Shown one piece after another: positions 37,251 to 45,356 of a stretch of 64,000 bases of DNA. The DNA is from Paractinoplanes aksuensis. GTDB lineage: Bacteria; Actinomycetota; Actinomycetes; Mycobacteriales; Micromonosporaceae. Numbering within the stretch: the first letter of the stretch is position 1; the number at the start of each line of letters is the position of its first letter. The stretch spans positions 1 through 64,000 of the forward strand of contig NZ_JAMYJR010000047.1 of the NCBI RefSeq assembly GCF_024137025.1, given 5' to 3'. The notes beneath the pieces were generated by a model, which worked only from the letters and a program-made list of their open reading frames with translations, did not search any database and was not told where the DNA came from. The position numbers were made by a program, and so were the translations under genes.

Positions 37251-37299
37251 CGCGACGCCGGCTCGCCGCCAGGGGGATGAGCGGCTTGCCGGCGTCGCG
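37251..37299. terminator. Hairpin between convergent genes
   Basis: CGCGACGCCGG (37251-37261) and CCGGCGTCGCG (37289-37299) pair perfectly over a 27-base loop. There is no T-tract, but the position between the stop codons of convergent genes fits a bidirectional terminator. Confidence 0.6.
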
Positions 37300-37312
37300 A
37301 GTCTCAGGGGGA

Positions 37313-37609
37313 TCAGTAACCCGGGGGCGGGGGCGGCGGCGCGTCCTCGCGACGGGTCTCGCGGTACTCGCTGCGCACCTGCTGATTCGGGGCGTACGGG
37401 TCACCCGCGACCGGGGTGGCGGTCTGCCGGGTCACGACCGTGCGGCGGCGGCTGTTCCAGTACCAGAGAGTGACGATCAGGCCGACCAGGCCGGCTGCCA
37501 TCAGGATCCAGCCGATGATGTTGATGTCGATCCCGCTGATGTCCGCGTTGACGGCGAACGCCAGGATGGCGCCCAACGCCAGCAGGAAGATGCTTCCGCC
37601 GATGCCCAT
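37313..37609 (-). CDS. DUF6458-family small membrane protein
   Basis: A 98-residue protein, MGIGGSIFLLALGAILAFAV..., with two transmembrane helices (about 4-22 and 30-50), a WYWNSRRR junction and a charged, proline-ended tail (PPPPPPGY). The pattern GxSIFLLAxGAILxFAV matches DUF6458, widespread in actinobacteria and uncharacterised. An AAGGAGG site precedes the ATG. Confidence 0.9.
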   Translation of the reverse strand: MGIGGSIFLLALGAILAFAVNADISGIDINIIGWILMAAGLVGLIVTLWYWNSRRRTVVTRQTATPVAGDPYAPNQQVRSEYRETRREDAPPPPPPGY

Positions 37610-37697
37610 CGCGGGCCTCCTTGATCCTCACCGTGGTCAATGCGTCTGAACGGGGTTTACCCACGCGCCCGAAAAATCAATCAGGCAAGCTGAACGC

Positions 37698-38216
37698 ATG
37701 ACCACACGGACGCTCGTTCTGCTGCGCCATGCCAAGGCCGAGAGGCCGGACGGACTCTCCGATTTCGACCGGAAACTGACCACGGTCGGGGAGACCGACG
37801 CCGACGCCGCCGGCGCCTGGCTGGCCGACGAGCGACTGCATCCGGGCCTGGTGCTCTGCTCGTCGGCCGCCCGCACCCGGCAGACCTGGCAGGGCGTGTC
37901 GATCGCGCTGGCCCAGGCCCACGCGGGTGGCGGGTCGCCCGAGGTGCGCTACGACGAGGGGCTCTATCACGGTGGTGTGACCGAGGTCTTCGATCTCGTA
38001 CGCCGGGTCCCCGACACGGTCCGCACGGTGCTCGTGGTCGGGCACAACCCGTGGGTGTCCGAGGTGTCGTTGATGCTGATTCCCGACGAGCAGTACGACG
38101 GCCAGTTGGTCGAACTCAGGACGGCCGGGCTGGCCGTCCACCGCTCGGACAGTCCGTGGTCGTCGTTCGAACCCCGCTCGATGCGCCTGATCGAGCGGCA
38201 CACCGCGCGGGGGTGA
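37698..38216 (+). CDS. sixA: Phosphohistidine phosphatase SixA-like (histidine phosphatase superfamily)
   Basis: A 172-residue protein with the catalytic RHG-type motif LLRHAKAERPD (His at 11), LVLCSSAARTRQTW and a second catalytic His in VVGHNPWVSE. These fit SixA, which removes phosphate from phosphohistidine in phosphorelay proteins; the substrate here is unknown. It is followed by a strong terminator. Confidence 0.9.
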   Translation: MTTRTLVLLRHAKAERPDGLSDFDRKLTTVGETDADAAGAWLADERLHPGLVLCSSAARTRQTWQGVSIALAQAHAGGGSPEVRYDEGLYHGGVTEVFDLVRRVPDTVRTVLVVGHNPWVSEVSLMLIPDEQYDGQLVELRTAGLAVHRSDSPWSSFEPRSMRLIERHTARG

Positions 38217-38220
38217 ACAG

Positions 38221-38256
38221 AAAAAGCCGGCGGACGGGGGCGTCCGCCGGCTTTTC
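38221..38256. terminator. Bidirectional terminator
   Basis: AAAAAGCCGGCGGACG and CGTCCGCCGGCTTTT form a perfect stem of about 15 bp with A- and T-tracts, between the convergent sixA-like gene and the acyl-CoA dehydrogenase gene. Confidence 0.95.
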
Positions 38257-38270
38257 TGTGGGGGGTTACG

Positions 38271-40127
38271 TCAGAAGACGTCCTCGGAAATGTCCATGAT
38301 GTCCAGACTGGCGTTCTCGATGATCCGCCGGTCGGAGCCGATCCGCGGCAGCACCTCGCGGACGAAGAATCGCGCGGCCGCCACCTTGCCCTCGTAGAAG
38401 TTCTTGTCGGCGGCCGAGACGTCGCCGCTGAGCGCCTTGAGCGCCACCTCGGCCTGACGCAGCAGCAGCCACGCGAGCACCACGTCGCCCAGGGCGAGCA
38501 GGATGCGCCGCGAGTTCAGCCCCACCTTGTACAGCTCGCGGGTGTCGCCGCCCTGCACCGCGCCCAGCCAGGTCATGGTCGTGGCCAGGATCTGCTGCAT
38601 CTCGCCCAGCGCCTTGCCCAGGCCGAGCCGCTCCAGCTTGAGCTGGCCGTTGCCGGCGTCGCTCTCGACGAACGCCTGCATCTCGCCCGCCAGCGAGGCC
38701 AGCGCGACTCCCTGGTCCTTCACGATCTTGCGGAAGACCAGGTCGAGGCTCTGGATGGCGGTCGTGCCCTCGTACAGGGTGTCGATCTTGGCGTCCCGCA
38801 CGTACTGCTCGAGCGGGTAGTCCTGCAGGAAGCCCGAACCGCCGAAGGTCTGCAGCGACTCGTGACCCAGCAGCTCGTACGCCCGCTCCGAGCCCACGCC
38901 CTTGACCAGCGGCAGCAGCAGGTCGTTGACCTTGCTCGCAGCTTTGGCGGCCTCGGCGTCGCCGGCCGCCTGGGCGATGGCGACCTTGTCCTGCCAGGTG
39001 GCGGTGTAGATCACCAGGGCCCGCAGAGCCTCCGAGTACGACTTCTGGAGCATCAGGGACCGGCGTACGTCGGGGTGGTGCGTGATCGTGACCCGCGGGG
39101 CCGCCTTGTCGTCGTTCTGCACGAGGTCGGCGCCCTGGACGCGGTTCTTGGCGTACTCGAGCGCGTTCAGGTAACCGGTCGACAGGGTGGCGATGGCCTT
39201 CGTGCCGACCATCATGCGGGCGTACTCAATGATCATGAACATCTGGCGGATGCCCTGGTGCTTCTCGCCGAGCAGCCAGCCCTTGGCCGGGGTGCCGTGC
39301 TCGCCGAACGTCATCTCGCACGTGTTCGAGACCTTGAGGCCCATCTTGTGCTCGATGTTGGTGGCGTAGACGCCGTTGCGCTCGCCGAGCTCACCGGTCT
39401 CGGCGTCGAAGTGGTACTTCGGCACGATGAACAGCGACAGGCCCTTGGTGCCCGGGCCACCGACCCCCTCGACGCCGACCGGACGGGCCAGCACGTAGTG
39501 GATGATGTTGTCGGTCAGGTCGTGCTCACCCGAGGTGATGAACCGCTTGACGCCCTCGATGTGCCACGAGCCGTCGGCCTGCGGGATGGCCCGGGTGCGG
39601 CCGGCGCCGACGTCGGAGCCCGCGTCGGGCTCGGTCAGCACCATCGACGAGCCCCAGAGCTTGTCGACGAAGAGCTTGGCCCACTTCTTCTGCTCCTCGG
39701 TGCCCTCGGCCTCGATCACGGACGCGAAGGACGGGCCGGAGGAGTACATCCAGACCGGGGCGTTGGCGCCGAGCACGTTCTCGGCCAGGCCCCACCAGAA
39801 GGCGCGCGGGGCGAGGGTGCCGCCGAGCGAACCGGGCAGGTCGAGGCGCCAGAACTCGGACGCCATCCACTGCTCGAACGACTTCTTGAACGACTCCGGC
39901 AGCGGCGCGGAGTGCGTGGCCGGGTCGAACACCGGCGGGTTGCGGTCGGCCTCGACGTAGCTGGCCGCCAGATCCTCCGTGGCCAGCCGGTTGACCTCGG
40001 TCAACACGTCGCGGGCAGTCTCGGCGTCGATCTCGTCGTAGGGCGCCTGGCCGAAGGCCTGATCGGCCCCGAAGACCTCGAAGATGTTGAACTGGAGGTC
40101 CCGAAGGTTGCTCTTGTAGTGAGTCAT
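38271..40127 (-). CDS. Acyl-CoA dehydrogenase, FadE5-like long form
   Basis: A 618-residue FAD enzyme, longer than the usual 380-400 residues. It has an N-terminal extension typical of the actinobacterial FadE5-type group (MTHYKSNLRDLQFNIFEVFG). Motifs are MVLTEPDAGSDVGAGRTRA (FAD/substrate loop), WHIEGVKRFITSGEHD, and the late segment HESLQTFGGSGFLQDYPLEQYVRDAKIDTLYEGTT split over about 435-470, which carries the usual base Glu region. It oxidises acyl-CoA to enoyl-CoA in beta-oxidation; chain length is unknown. Two TetR-like boxes precede it. Confidence 0.93.
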   Translation of the reverse strand: MTHYKSNLRDLQFNIFEVFGADQAFGQAPYDEIDAETARDVLTEVNRLATEDLAASYVEADRNPPVFDPATHSAPLPESFKKSFEQWMASEFWRLDLPGSLGGTLAPRAFWWGLAENVLGANAPVWMYSSGPSFASVIEAEGTEEQKKWAKLFVDKLWGSSMVLTEPDAGSDVGAGRTRAIPQADGSWHIEGVKRFITSGEHDLTDNIIHYVLARPVGVEGVGGPGTKGLSLFIVPKYHFDAETGELGERNGVYATNIEHKMGLKVSNTCEMTFGEHGTPAKGWLLGEKHQGIRQMFMIIEYARMMVGTKAIATLSTGYLNALEYAKNRVQGADLVQNDDKAAPRVTITHHPDVRRSLMLQKSYSEALRALVIYTATWQDKVAIAQAAGDAEAAKAASKVNDLLLPLVKGVGSERAYELLGHESLQTFGGSGFLQDYPLEQYVRDAKIDTLYEGTTAIQSLDLVFRKIVKDQGVALASLAGEMQAFVESDAGNGQLKLERLGLGKALGEMQQILATTMTWLGAVQGGDTRELYKVGLNSRRILLALGDVVLAWLLLRQAEVALKALSGDVSAADKNFYEGKVAAARFFVREVLPRIGSDRRIIENASLDIMDISEDVF

Positions 40128-40165
40128 AGTGCTTGGCCCCGCTCTCCGAACGCCGCCGGTCTGGA

Positions 40166-40205
40166 GTTACCCGTCAGTAACAGCCACTGTATTACTGATC
40201 GGTAG
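40166..40205. promoter_or_regulatory. Two TetR-like operator boxes upstream of the acyl-CoA dehydrogenase
   Basis: GTTAC-CCGTCA-GTAAC at 40166-40181 is a perfect inverted repeat. TTACTGATCGGTAG at 40192-40205 matches the complement of the first box (TTACTGACGGGTAA) at 12 of 14 positions. They lie 40-80 bp before the ATG. TetR-family lipid-metabolism repressors bind sites of this type; the regulator is not encoded nearby. Confidence 0.65.
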
Positions 40206-40426
40206 GACCGGACAACCCGCGAGCTGTTTCGTGACCAACCACCCTCCGGTGGGGGTCTGTCCGTCGGTTCGCACATCAAAAGCCTCCGATCGGGTGGCCA
40301 GCAGGATGGCCGTTCGGCTATTTGCGGACTCCCATGCGGCCCACTCGTATCGGTGGCCGACGCGGCTCGTTGCTCCGGATAGACACGGAGCTTTTCCGCT
40401 TCGACCAGCCGCCAAGGGGGCGTGCC

Positions 40427-40588
40427 ATGTTCTCCACGATCAAGAGCCTCATTCCGGAGCCCCGCCAGGCGAACCAGCCACGCCACTACATCGGGCGTCA
40501 CCGCCGTCCGGAACCCGTGCCGGTACCGATCTCGCCGGCCCCGGTCGGCGAAGCCGCGAGCACCGCGGAAGCGCAACCCGCCGCCTAA
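40427..40588 (+). CDS. 53-residue basic/proline protein
   Basis: ATG 40427 follows AAGGGGG with good spacing. The product starts MFSTIKSLIPEPRQANQPRHY and ends in a Pro/Ala tail; it has several His and Arg residues and no helix-spanning hydrophobic segment. Its stop overlaps the stop of the convergent phosphatase gene by four bases. A real but unknown small gene; moderate support only. Confidence 0.5.
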   Translation: MFSTIKSLIPEPRQANQPRHYIGRHRRPEPVPVPISPAPVGEAASTAEAQPAA

Positions 40589-41694
40589 CTTCCGGCGGCT
40601 CCCACTTCCCAGCTCGGCATCGGCATCGTCGCGCCGTCGTCCGGGCCCGCGTATTCCAGCAGCACCAGCGCGATGTCGTCCTCGAGCCGGCCGTGGACCC
40701 AGTCGACCAGGGCCGTCTCGAGTGAAGCGAGCCCGTCACCGACCGTGCCATGGCCGAGCAGCCGCCACGCCCGGTCGGCGGTCGGGAAGAACTCGCCCTC
40801 CCGTCGCGCCTCGCCCAGACCGTCGGTGAACAACAGCAGGCGGTCGCCCGGCTCGAGCCGCTCGACCCGCGCCTTCACCTCGGGCATGAAACCCAGCGGG
40901 GGCGCCGGCGCCGGGGGCTCGAGCGGAATGACCTTGCCCCGCCGCAGCAGCAGCGGCGCCGGATGTCCACAGTTGACGATCGTCAGCGTGCCACCCCGCT
41001 CCTCGACCAGGGCGGCGGTCACGAAATCCTCGTCGCCGACACTGCGCGCCACGGCCCGGTCGAGGTCGGTCACCATCGCCTTGAGATCGGCCCGCTCGTA
41101 CGCGACGTGGCGGTACGAACCCAGCACGATGCTGGCCAGCCGCACGGCGTCCAGACCCTTGCCCCGGACGTCGCCGATGATGATCCGGACCCCGTACGGA
41201 GTGTCGAGCGCCTCGTAGAGGTCGCCCCCGATGTCGGCCGCGGCGGTGGCCGAGATGTACCGGCCCGCGACCGCGAGCGCGCCCACCTGCGGCCCGAGCG
41301 GCCGCAGAACCGCCTGCTGGGACACCGTGGCCAGGCGCTGGAGCTCGACGATCTTGTCGGCCTGGCGCTGCCGCATGGTGGCCACCGCGGCCGCGATGCC
41401 GGTGGCCAGCAGGATGCCGAAGACGCTGACCGCGCCCGGGACGGTGAGCGGGCCGGCCATGCCCACGAAGACCATGCCCACGATCGTGGCCAGCACCCCG
41501 GCCACGAGCACGGTCTGCCAGTACGCGAAGACGACGGCCAGGAACGGCACGGCCGCGAACAGGGCCACGAAGTCGGCGCTCTCGCGGTCCGCCAGCTCCA
41601 CGGCGGACACGACTGCGAGCAGCACAAGGGCCGCGCCGAGTCCGGCGCGGGATCCAGGGCTCAGCGGGCGTCGGCCCGGCGGCAGGTCAGGCAT
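40585..41694 (-). CDS. Membrane SpoIIE/PP2C-type serine phosphatase
   Basis: A 369-residue protein from ATG 41694 (MPDLPPGRRPLSPGSRAG). Four to five helices occupy about residues 20-115, and a short coiled linker (RQRQADKIVELQRLATVSQQ) leads to the SpoIIE domain. Metal-binding motifs are ADIGGDLYEA, IIGDVRGKGLDAVR, LFTDGLGEAR and EDDIALVLLEY. Such phosphatases act on anti-sigma-factor antagonists; the membrane part may sense a signal. No anti-sigma partner lies nearby. Confidence 0.93.
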   Translation of the reverse strand: MPDLPPGRRPLSPGSRAGLGAALVLLAVVSAVELADRESADFVALFAAVPFLAVVFAYWQTVLVAGVLATIVGMVFVGMAGPLTVPGAVSVFGILLATGIAAAVATMRQRQADKIVELQRLATVSQQAVLRPLGPQVGALAVAGRYISATAAADIGGDLYEALDTPYGVRIIIGDVRGKGLDAVRLASIVLGSYRHVAYERADLKAMVTDLDRAVARSVGDEDFVTAALVEERGGTLTIVNCGHPAPLLLRRGKVIPLEPPAPAPPLGFMPEVKARVERLEPGDRLLLFTDGLGEARREGEFFPTADRAWRLLGHGTVGDGLASLETALVDWVHGRLEDDIALVLLEYAGPDDGATMPMPSWEVGAAGS

Positions 41695-41812
41695 GGCTAC
41701 GCGACACAGCATGCACGATCGAAGCGACCGACGGCACTAACTTGACCCCTAGTCTGAGCGGGTTCTGACCGCGCGGACGAAGGGAACGGTCGGGCGGTGA
41801 CAGGATGTCCGC

Positions 41813-42355
41813 GTGACGACCGATCTGCGTGATCATCTGAGGGCGGCGTTCCGGTGGACCGATCCGGGCGACGGCAGCGGCTATCTGGTGAGCGACCGCT
41901 CCGGTTGGTGGCGCGAGCCGGCCATCCTCGCCGGACTCGGGGACGGCCTGGCCGATCTGTTCCGCGCCGAGCGCCCGACGGTGGTCGTCTCGCCCGAGGT
42001 GACCGGGTTCCTGGTCGGCCCGCTGGTGGCGCGGGCGCTCGGGGCCGGGTTCGTCGAGGCCTACCGGGCCGGCGCGCGGCGGCCCATCGCCGAACCGATG
42101 ATCTGGGCCGAGGTGCCGGCCGATCACCGGGGCGACAACCAACACCTGGGCGTACGGCGGGAGTTGATCCGCCCGGACGACCGCGTGCTCGTCGTCGACG
42201 ACTGGGCGGCGACCGGGGCTCAGGCCCGGGCCCTGCGCACGCTGTTCGCCGGCCAGTACGTCGGCACCGCGGTGATCGTGGACGAGTGCCCGCCCGAGGT
42301 CGCCCGCGAGCTGACCCTGCGCGGGCTGCTCACGGACGACGACCTCGAGCCTTAG
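41813..42355 (+). CDS. Phosphoribosyltransferase-fold protein
   Basis: A 180-residue protein from GTG 41813. The PRPP-binding motif VLVVDDWAATGAQARAL lies near residues 123-139, preceded by a beta strand (VVVSPEVTGFLVGPLVARAL). The overall pattern is the type I PRT fold seen in adenine PRT-like and PyrE-like proteins. The substrate base is unclear. It stands alone and converges on the YciI gene, sharing four bases of stop codons. Confidence 0.85.
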   Translation: MTTDLRDHLRAAFRWTDPGDGSGYLVSDRSGWWREPAILAGLGDGLADLFRAERPTVVVSPEVTGFLVGPLVARALGAGFVEAYRAGARRPIAEPMIWAEVPADHRGDNQHLGVRRELIRPDDRVLVVDDWAATGAQARALRTLFAGQYVGTAVIVDECPPEVARELTLRGLLTDDDLEP

Positions 42356-42636
42356 GGCTTGGGGAAGTCCTTCAGCGCGCCGCGGGTCGGCACCCAGCCG
42401 GTGGCCGAGTATTCGGCGACGCCCCGCAGCACGTACGGGTCCTGCCCGATGAGCTCGCGGGCGCGGGCCTCGTCGTCGACGTTGAGCAGCACGACGCCGC
42501 CGTTCGGCGGGTCCTGACGGCCGGCCGTGACGACCAGGTTCTGCGCCTCGAGACCCTCCAGATAGGCCAGATGCGCGTCGCGCACCTCGTCGACCTGCTC
42601 GATCGGCACCAGGTATTTCGAGATCATCAGGTACAC
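42352..42636 (-). CDS. YciI-family protein
   Basis: A 94-residue alpha/beta ferredoxin-like protein, with SKYLVPIEQVDEVRDAHLAYLEGL and the active-site-like segment DPPNGGVVLLNVDDEARARELIGQDPY split over about 42-68. The His-Asp pair typical of YciI is present (HLAYL and D). Members are small enzymes or domains of uncertain role. It is divergent from the LLM oxidoreductase gene by about 65 bp. Confidence 0.88.
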   Translation of the reverse strand: MYLMISKYLVPIEQVDEVRDAHLAYLEGLEAQNLVVTAGRQDPPNGGVVLLNVDDEARARELIGQDPYVLRGVAEYSATGWVPTRGALKDFPKP

Positions 42637-42701
42637 GTGTGGCGTTCCTCTCCGGTGGTCACCGGGCGTGTCAAGTCGTCCGCAATCGTACGATCGAAAT
42701 C

Positions 42702-43562
42702 GTGAACAGCCTCGGGCGGTACGGAATCTGGGTCTCCCGACACAACTGGCCGCAGGAACGAAACCGGGTCGCCTCGGCCGCGCAGGAACTCGAGAGTCTG
42801 GGCTTCGGCGCGGTGTGGATCGGCGGCAGCCCGCCCGACGACCTCGAGCTGCCCGAGGCGATCCTGGCCGCGACGACGACCCTGGTCGTGGGCACGAGCG
42901 TGGTCGACATCTGGCACAGCCACGGCGAGTCGCTGGCGGCCGCGCAGGCGCGGGTGCGCCACCAGTTCCCCGGGCGGTTCCGGCTGGGTGTGGGCTCCGG
43001 GCACGCGCCGACCGCGGCCGCCGTCGGGCAGAGCTACGTGCAGCCGCTGACCCAGCTGCGCAGCTTCCTCACCGACAAGCTGCACCGGGTGCCCCTGGCC
43101 GAGCTCATGATCGCCGCGCTGGGTCCGAAGGCGCTGGCCACGGCGCGCGAGCTGACCGCCGGCGCGCTGCCCTATCTGATGCCGCCGGAACACACGGCCG
43201 AGGCGCGCCAGATCCTCGGGGCCGACAGCCTGCTGGCGCCCGAACAAAAGGTGTTCCTGGGCACCGATCCGGTCGAGGCTCGCGGTGTGGCCCGTCGGGT
43301 GCTGAAGCCGTATCTGTCGTTGCCGAACTACACCAACCCGTGGCGCCGCTTCGGCTTCACCGATGACGACCTGGCCGGCGAGGGCAGCGACCGGTTGGTC
43401 GACTGGGCTGTGGCCTGGGGAGACGCGGCCACGGTACGCAAGCGGGTCGACGCTCACCTCGAGGCCGGCGCCGACCACGTGGCCGTGCAGGTGCTGTCGG
43501 CCGATCCGGCCCCGCACCTGCCGCACGCCGAGTGGCGAGCGGTCGCCGAAGCGCTCGCCTGA
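42702..43562 (+). CDS. LLM-class F420-dependent oxidoreductase (TIGR03620-like)
   Basis: A 286-residue protein from GTG 42702 (MNSLGRYGIWVSRHNWPQE); an upstream in-frame start at 42639 adds residues outside the family pattern. The luciferase-like TIM barrel shows ELESLGFGAVWIGG, GVGSGHAP and MIAALGPKALATARE. The sequence style fits F420-dependent rather than FMN-dependent members (inference). The substrate is unknown. It lies head-to-tail with a tiny convergent membrane gene. Confidence 0.88.
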   Translation: MNSLGRYGIWVSRHNWPQERNRVASAAQELESLGFGAVWIGGSPPDDLELPEAILAATTTLVVGTSVVDIWHSHGESLAAAQARVRHQFPGRFRLGVGSGHAPTAAAVGQSYVQPLTQLRSFLTDKLHRVPLAELMIAALGPKALATARELTAGALPYLMPPEHTAEARQILGADSLLAPEQKVFLGTDPVEARGVARRVLKPYLSLPNYTNPWRRFGFTDDDLAGEGSDRLVDWAVAWGDAATVRKRVDAHLEAGADHVAVQVLSADPAPHLPHAEWRAVAEALA

Positions 43563-43563
43563 C

Positions 43564-43674
43564 CTACTTGCGCCGGGTCTTGGCGATCGTGAGACCGATC
43601 GCCGCCACGATCCCGGTGACGCCGAGGAAGCAGCTGAACAGAATCAGCAAGTGCCAAGGTTTGATCGCGCCCAT
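43564..43674 (-). CDS. 36-residue single-pass membrane peptide, TatA-like N-terminus
   Basis: ATG at 43674, stop at 43564. The product is MGAIKPWHLLILFSCFLGVT followed by GIVAAIGLTI and AKTRRK: one hydrophobic helix and a basic end. The MGAIKPWH start resembles actinobacterial TatA (MGALKPWH), but the amphipathic helix and acidic tail of TatA are absent. It is convergent with the LLM gene, one base after its stop. It may be a small-membrane-protein gene of the TatA-derived kind; function unknown. Confidence 0.6.
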   Translation of the reverse strand: MGAIKPWHLLILFSCFLGVTGIVAAIGLTIAKTRRK

Positions 43675-43798
43675 AGCGGCACAGCCTAAGGGATCACCGC
43701 ACTGTGCCAGGTTTTGTCTCAGGTGACGCCGTCCGCGGATCGGCCGTCGGCCAAGTGGAGGATGTCCGGACTCTTACCATAAAAGTTACATTTCGGGA

Positions 43799-44275
43799 GT
43801 GTTTCTCCAGATCGTAACGCGGCCGGATCCCCTCCTGACCGCTGAAGCCCTGCGCCACGGACTGCGCCGGCCGGTGTTGCTCGCCCGGCTCAGCGGCTGG
43901 GCCCTCCTCGGCCTTGCCCTGCTGCTCCAGCTGCACGGCGACGGCCTCAACTTCACGCTGCTCGTCGCGGGCGTGGCGCTGGCCGTGATCGTCCCGATGT
44001 TCCTGGTCAACGGCGGGGTGCGGCGAGCCCTGCGCGACGGCGGCCCGACCACCGTCGAGATCGGCGAGGACGGGGTAGCCTGCTCGACCGTCGAGAGCCG
44101 GCACGCGTACGCGTGGAACGCCTTCACCCACGTCGACCACCTCGCTGGGCAGCTGGTGCTGGGGCTCGGCCACAGGCGGTTCGTACAGGTGCCGACCAGG
44201 GGCATGTCGGTCCTGCAGATCCATCAGGTGCTGACCACCGCGGCCGCCCACGGCATCCCCGTCAACCGAGGCTGA
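43799..44275 (+). CDS. YcxB-like membrane protein
   Basis: A 158-residue protein from GTG 43799. A short N-terminal stretch leads into two helices (about 30-46 and 52-72). A soluble domain with TVEIGEDGVACSTVESRHAYAWNAF follows, the pattern of YcxB-like/PH-like C-terminal domains. It would sit in the plasma membrane with the beta domain in the cytosol. Function unknown. Confidence 0.8.
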   Translation: MFLQIVTRPDPLLTAEALRHGLRRPVLLARLSGWALLGLALLLQLHGDGLNFTLLVAGVALAVIVPMFLVNGGVRRALRDGGPTTVEIGEDGVACSTVESRHAYAWNAFTHVDHLAGQLVLGLGHRRFVQVPTRGMSVLQIHQVLTTAAAHGIPVNRG

Positions 44276-44360
44276 GTCTCGGATCTCATCCGGTCGGGAA
44301 GTTTGACAGGCCGGCTGGTCTCGAACGATTGCCGGGAAAACGATCACTGCTCAAAATTCC

Positions 44361-44366
44361 TATAAT
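44361..44366 (+). promoter_or_regulatory. Consensus -10 box of a probable leaderless transcript
   Basis: TATAAT is a perfect -10 hexamer in an otherwise GC-rich region. It ends six bases before the ATG at 44373, so transcription should start at or next to the start codon. No good -35 is present at 16-18 bp; a TTGACA-like word at 44303-44308 is too far away. Confidence 0.6.
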
Positions 44367-44372
44367 GGACAT

Positions 44373-45125
44373 ATGACCCATACCTCCAACTCCTCCCGCT
44401 CCCGAAGGCCGCTGCTCGCTGCGGCTGCCGTGGTGATGACCGCAACCACAGGCCTGGCCGTCGCCGGCGCCCAGCCCGCCCTGGCTTCGTCGCACCGGCC
44501 CTGCACCGTGGTGAAGCACAGCAACACCGATGGCGTCGCCAAGGTCGGCACAGGCACCGCCACCCTCGGCGCCGACGGCCTCAAGGTCTCGACGGCCCCG
44601 TCGAAGGACGAGGACAAGGTGTCGTGGCGCGACAACTTCTGGCCGGTCGCCGCCAACACCGTCAATGAGCTTTCGTACGAGACGGTGAAGCTGGACAAGG
44701 CCGGCGCCGGCGTCAACGACGCCGCATTGCCCGCCTACCACATCTTCGTCAAGACCCCGGCCGGCGAGGGCACCCTGGTCTACGAGCCGTACTGGTACCT
44801 GATGAAGCTGGGCCTGCCCGGCAACCCGCAGCGTGGGCTGCGTACCGAGTGGGACGTCCTGCAGGGCAAGCTGTGGACCCCCTCGACCACGATCAACGGT
44901 CTCGCCAAGACCGCCGGCGGTGAGCCGCTGAAGACGTTCGCCGAGGTGGTGGCCGACAACCCGAAGATGACCGTCACCGGCATCGGCTTCGGGCTGGGCA
45001 CCTACAACCCCGGCACGACGGCAATCGTCGACGACCAGCGCTTCGCGACCAAGACGTCGTGCTCCGAGCACCAGTGGTCGACCGGTTTCCGCACCGGCAT
45101 CTGGTGGCCGGGCTGGTTGCGCTGA
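44373..45125 (+). CDS. Secreted protein of unknown function
   Basis: A 250-residue protein with a clear Sec signal: basic start (SRSRRP), hydrophobic core LLAAAAVVMTATTGLAVAGA and cleavage near ALASS (about residue 38-40). The mature part is a Trp/Tyr-rich beta protein with two Cys (PCTVVKH and TSCSEHQ) that could form one disulphide joining N- and C-terminal parts. No catalytic motif is recognised. Its -10 box places it on a probable leaderless mRNA. Confidence 0.85.
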   Translation: MTHTSNSSRSRRPLLAAAAVVMTATTGLAVAGAQPALASSHRPCTVVKHSNTDGVAKVGTGTATLGADGLKVSTAPSKDEDKVSWRDNFWPVAANTVNELSYETVKLDKAGAGVNDAALPAYHIFVKTPAGEGTLVYEPYWYLMKLGLPGNPQRGLRTEWDVLQGKLWTPSTTINGLAKTAGGEPLKTFAEVVADNPKMTVTGIGFGLGTYNPGTTAIVDDQRFATKTSCSEHQWSTGFRTGIWWPGWLR

Positions 45126-45143
45126 TTTTCGGTACGCCGATGG

Positions 45144-45180
45144 TCGGGCCGGCCCTCTCGGGGCTCGGCCCGATCGGTCT
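45144..45180 (+). terminator. Possible terminator after the secreted-protein gene
   Basis: TCGGGCCGGCCC and GGGGCTCGGCCCGA form an imperfect stem followed by TCGGTCTTTCTC. No other feature is seen up to the dcd stop at 45357. Confidence 0.55.
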
Positions 45181-45356
45181 TTCTCGGGCGCAACCATTCA
45201 CGCAGGTCGCCCGGGCGGGTTTCGCCAGCGGCCGGCGAAGCCCGGCCGGGCCCTCGGCGGGAGCAGCGGCCTGTCATCCCCGTCCAACCTCCCCGCCCGC
45301 CACCCAAGACCGGACTGAAGGCCTCAAGCCCGCTACGACATCCAGTTTTTGATCTC

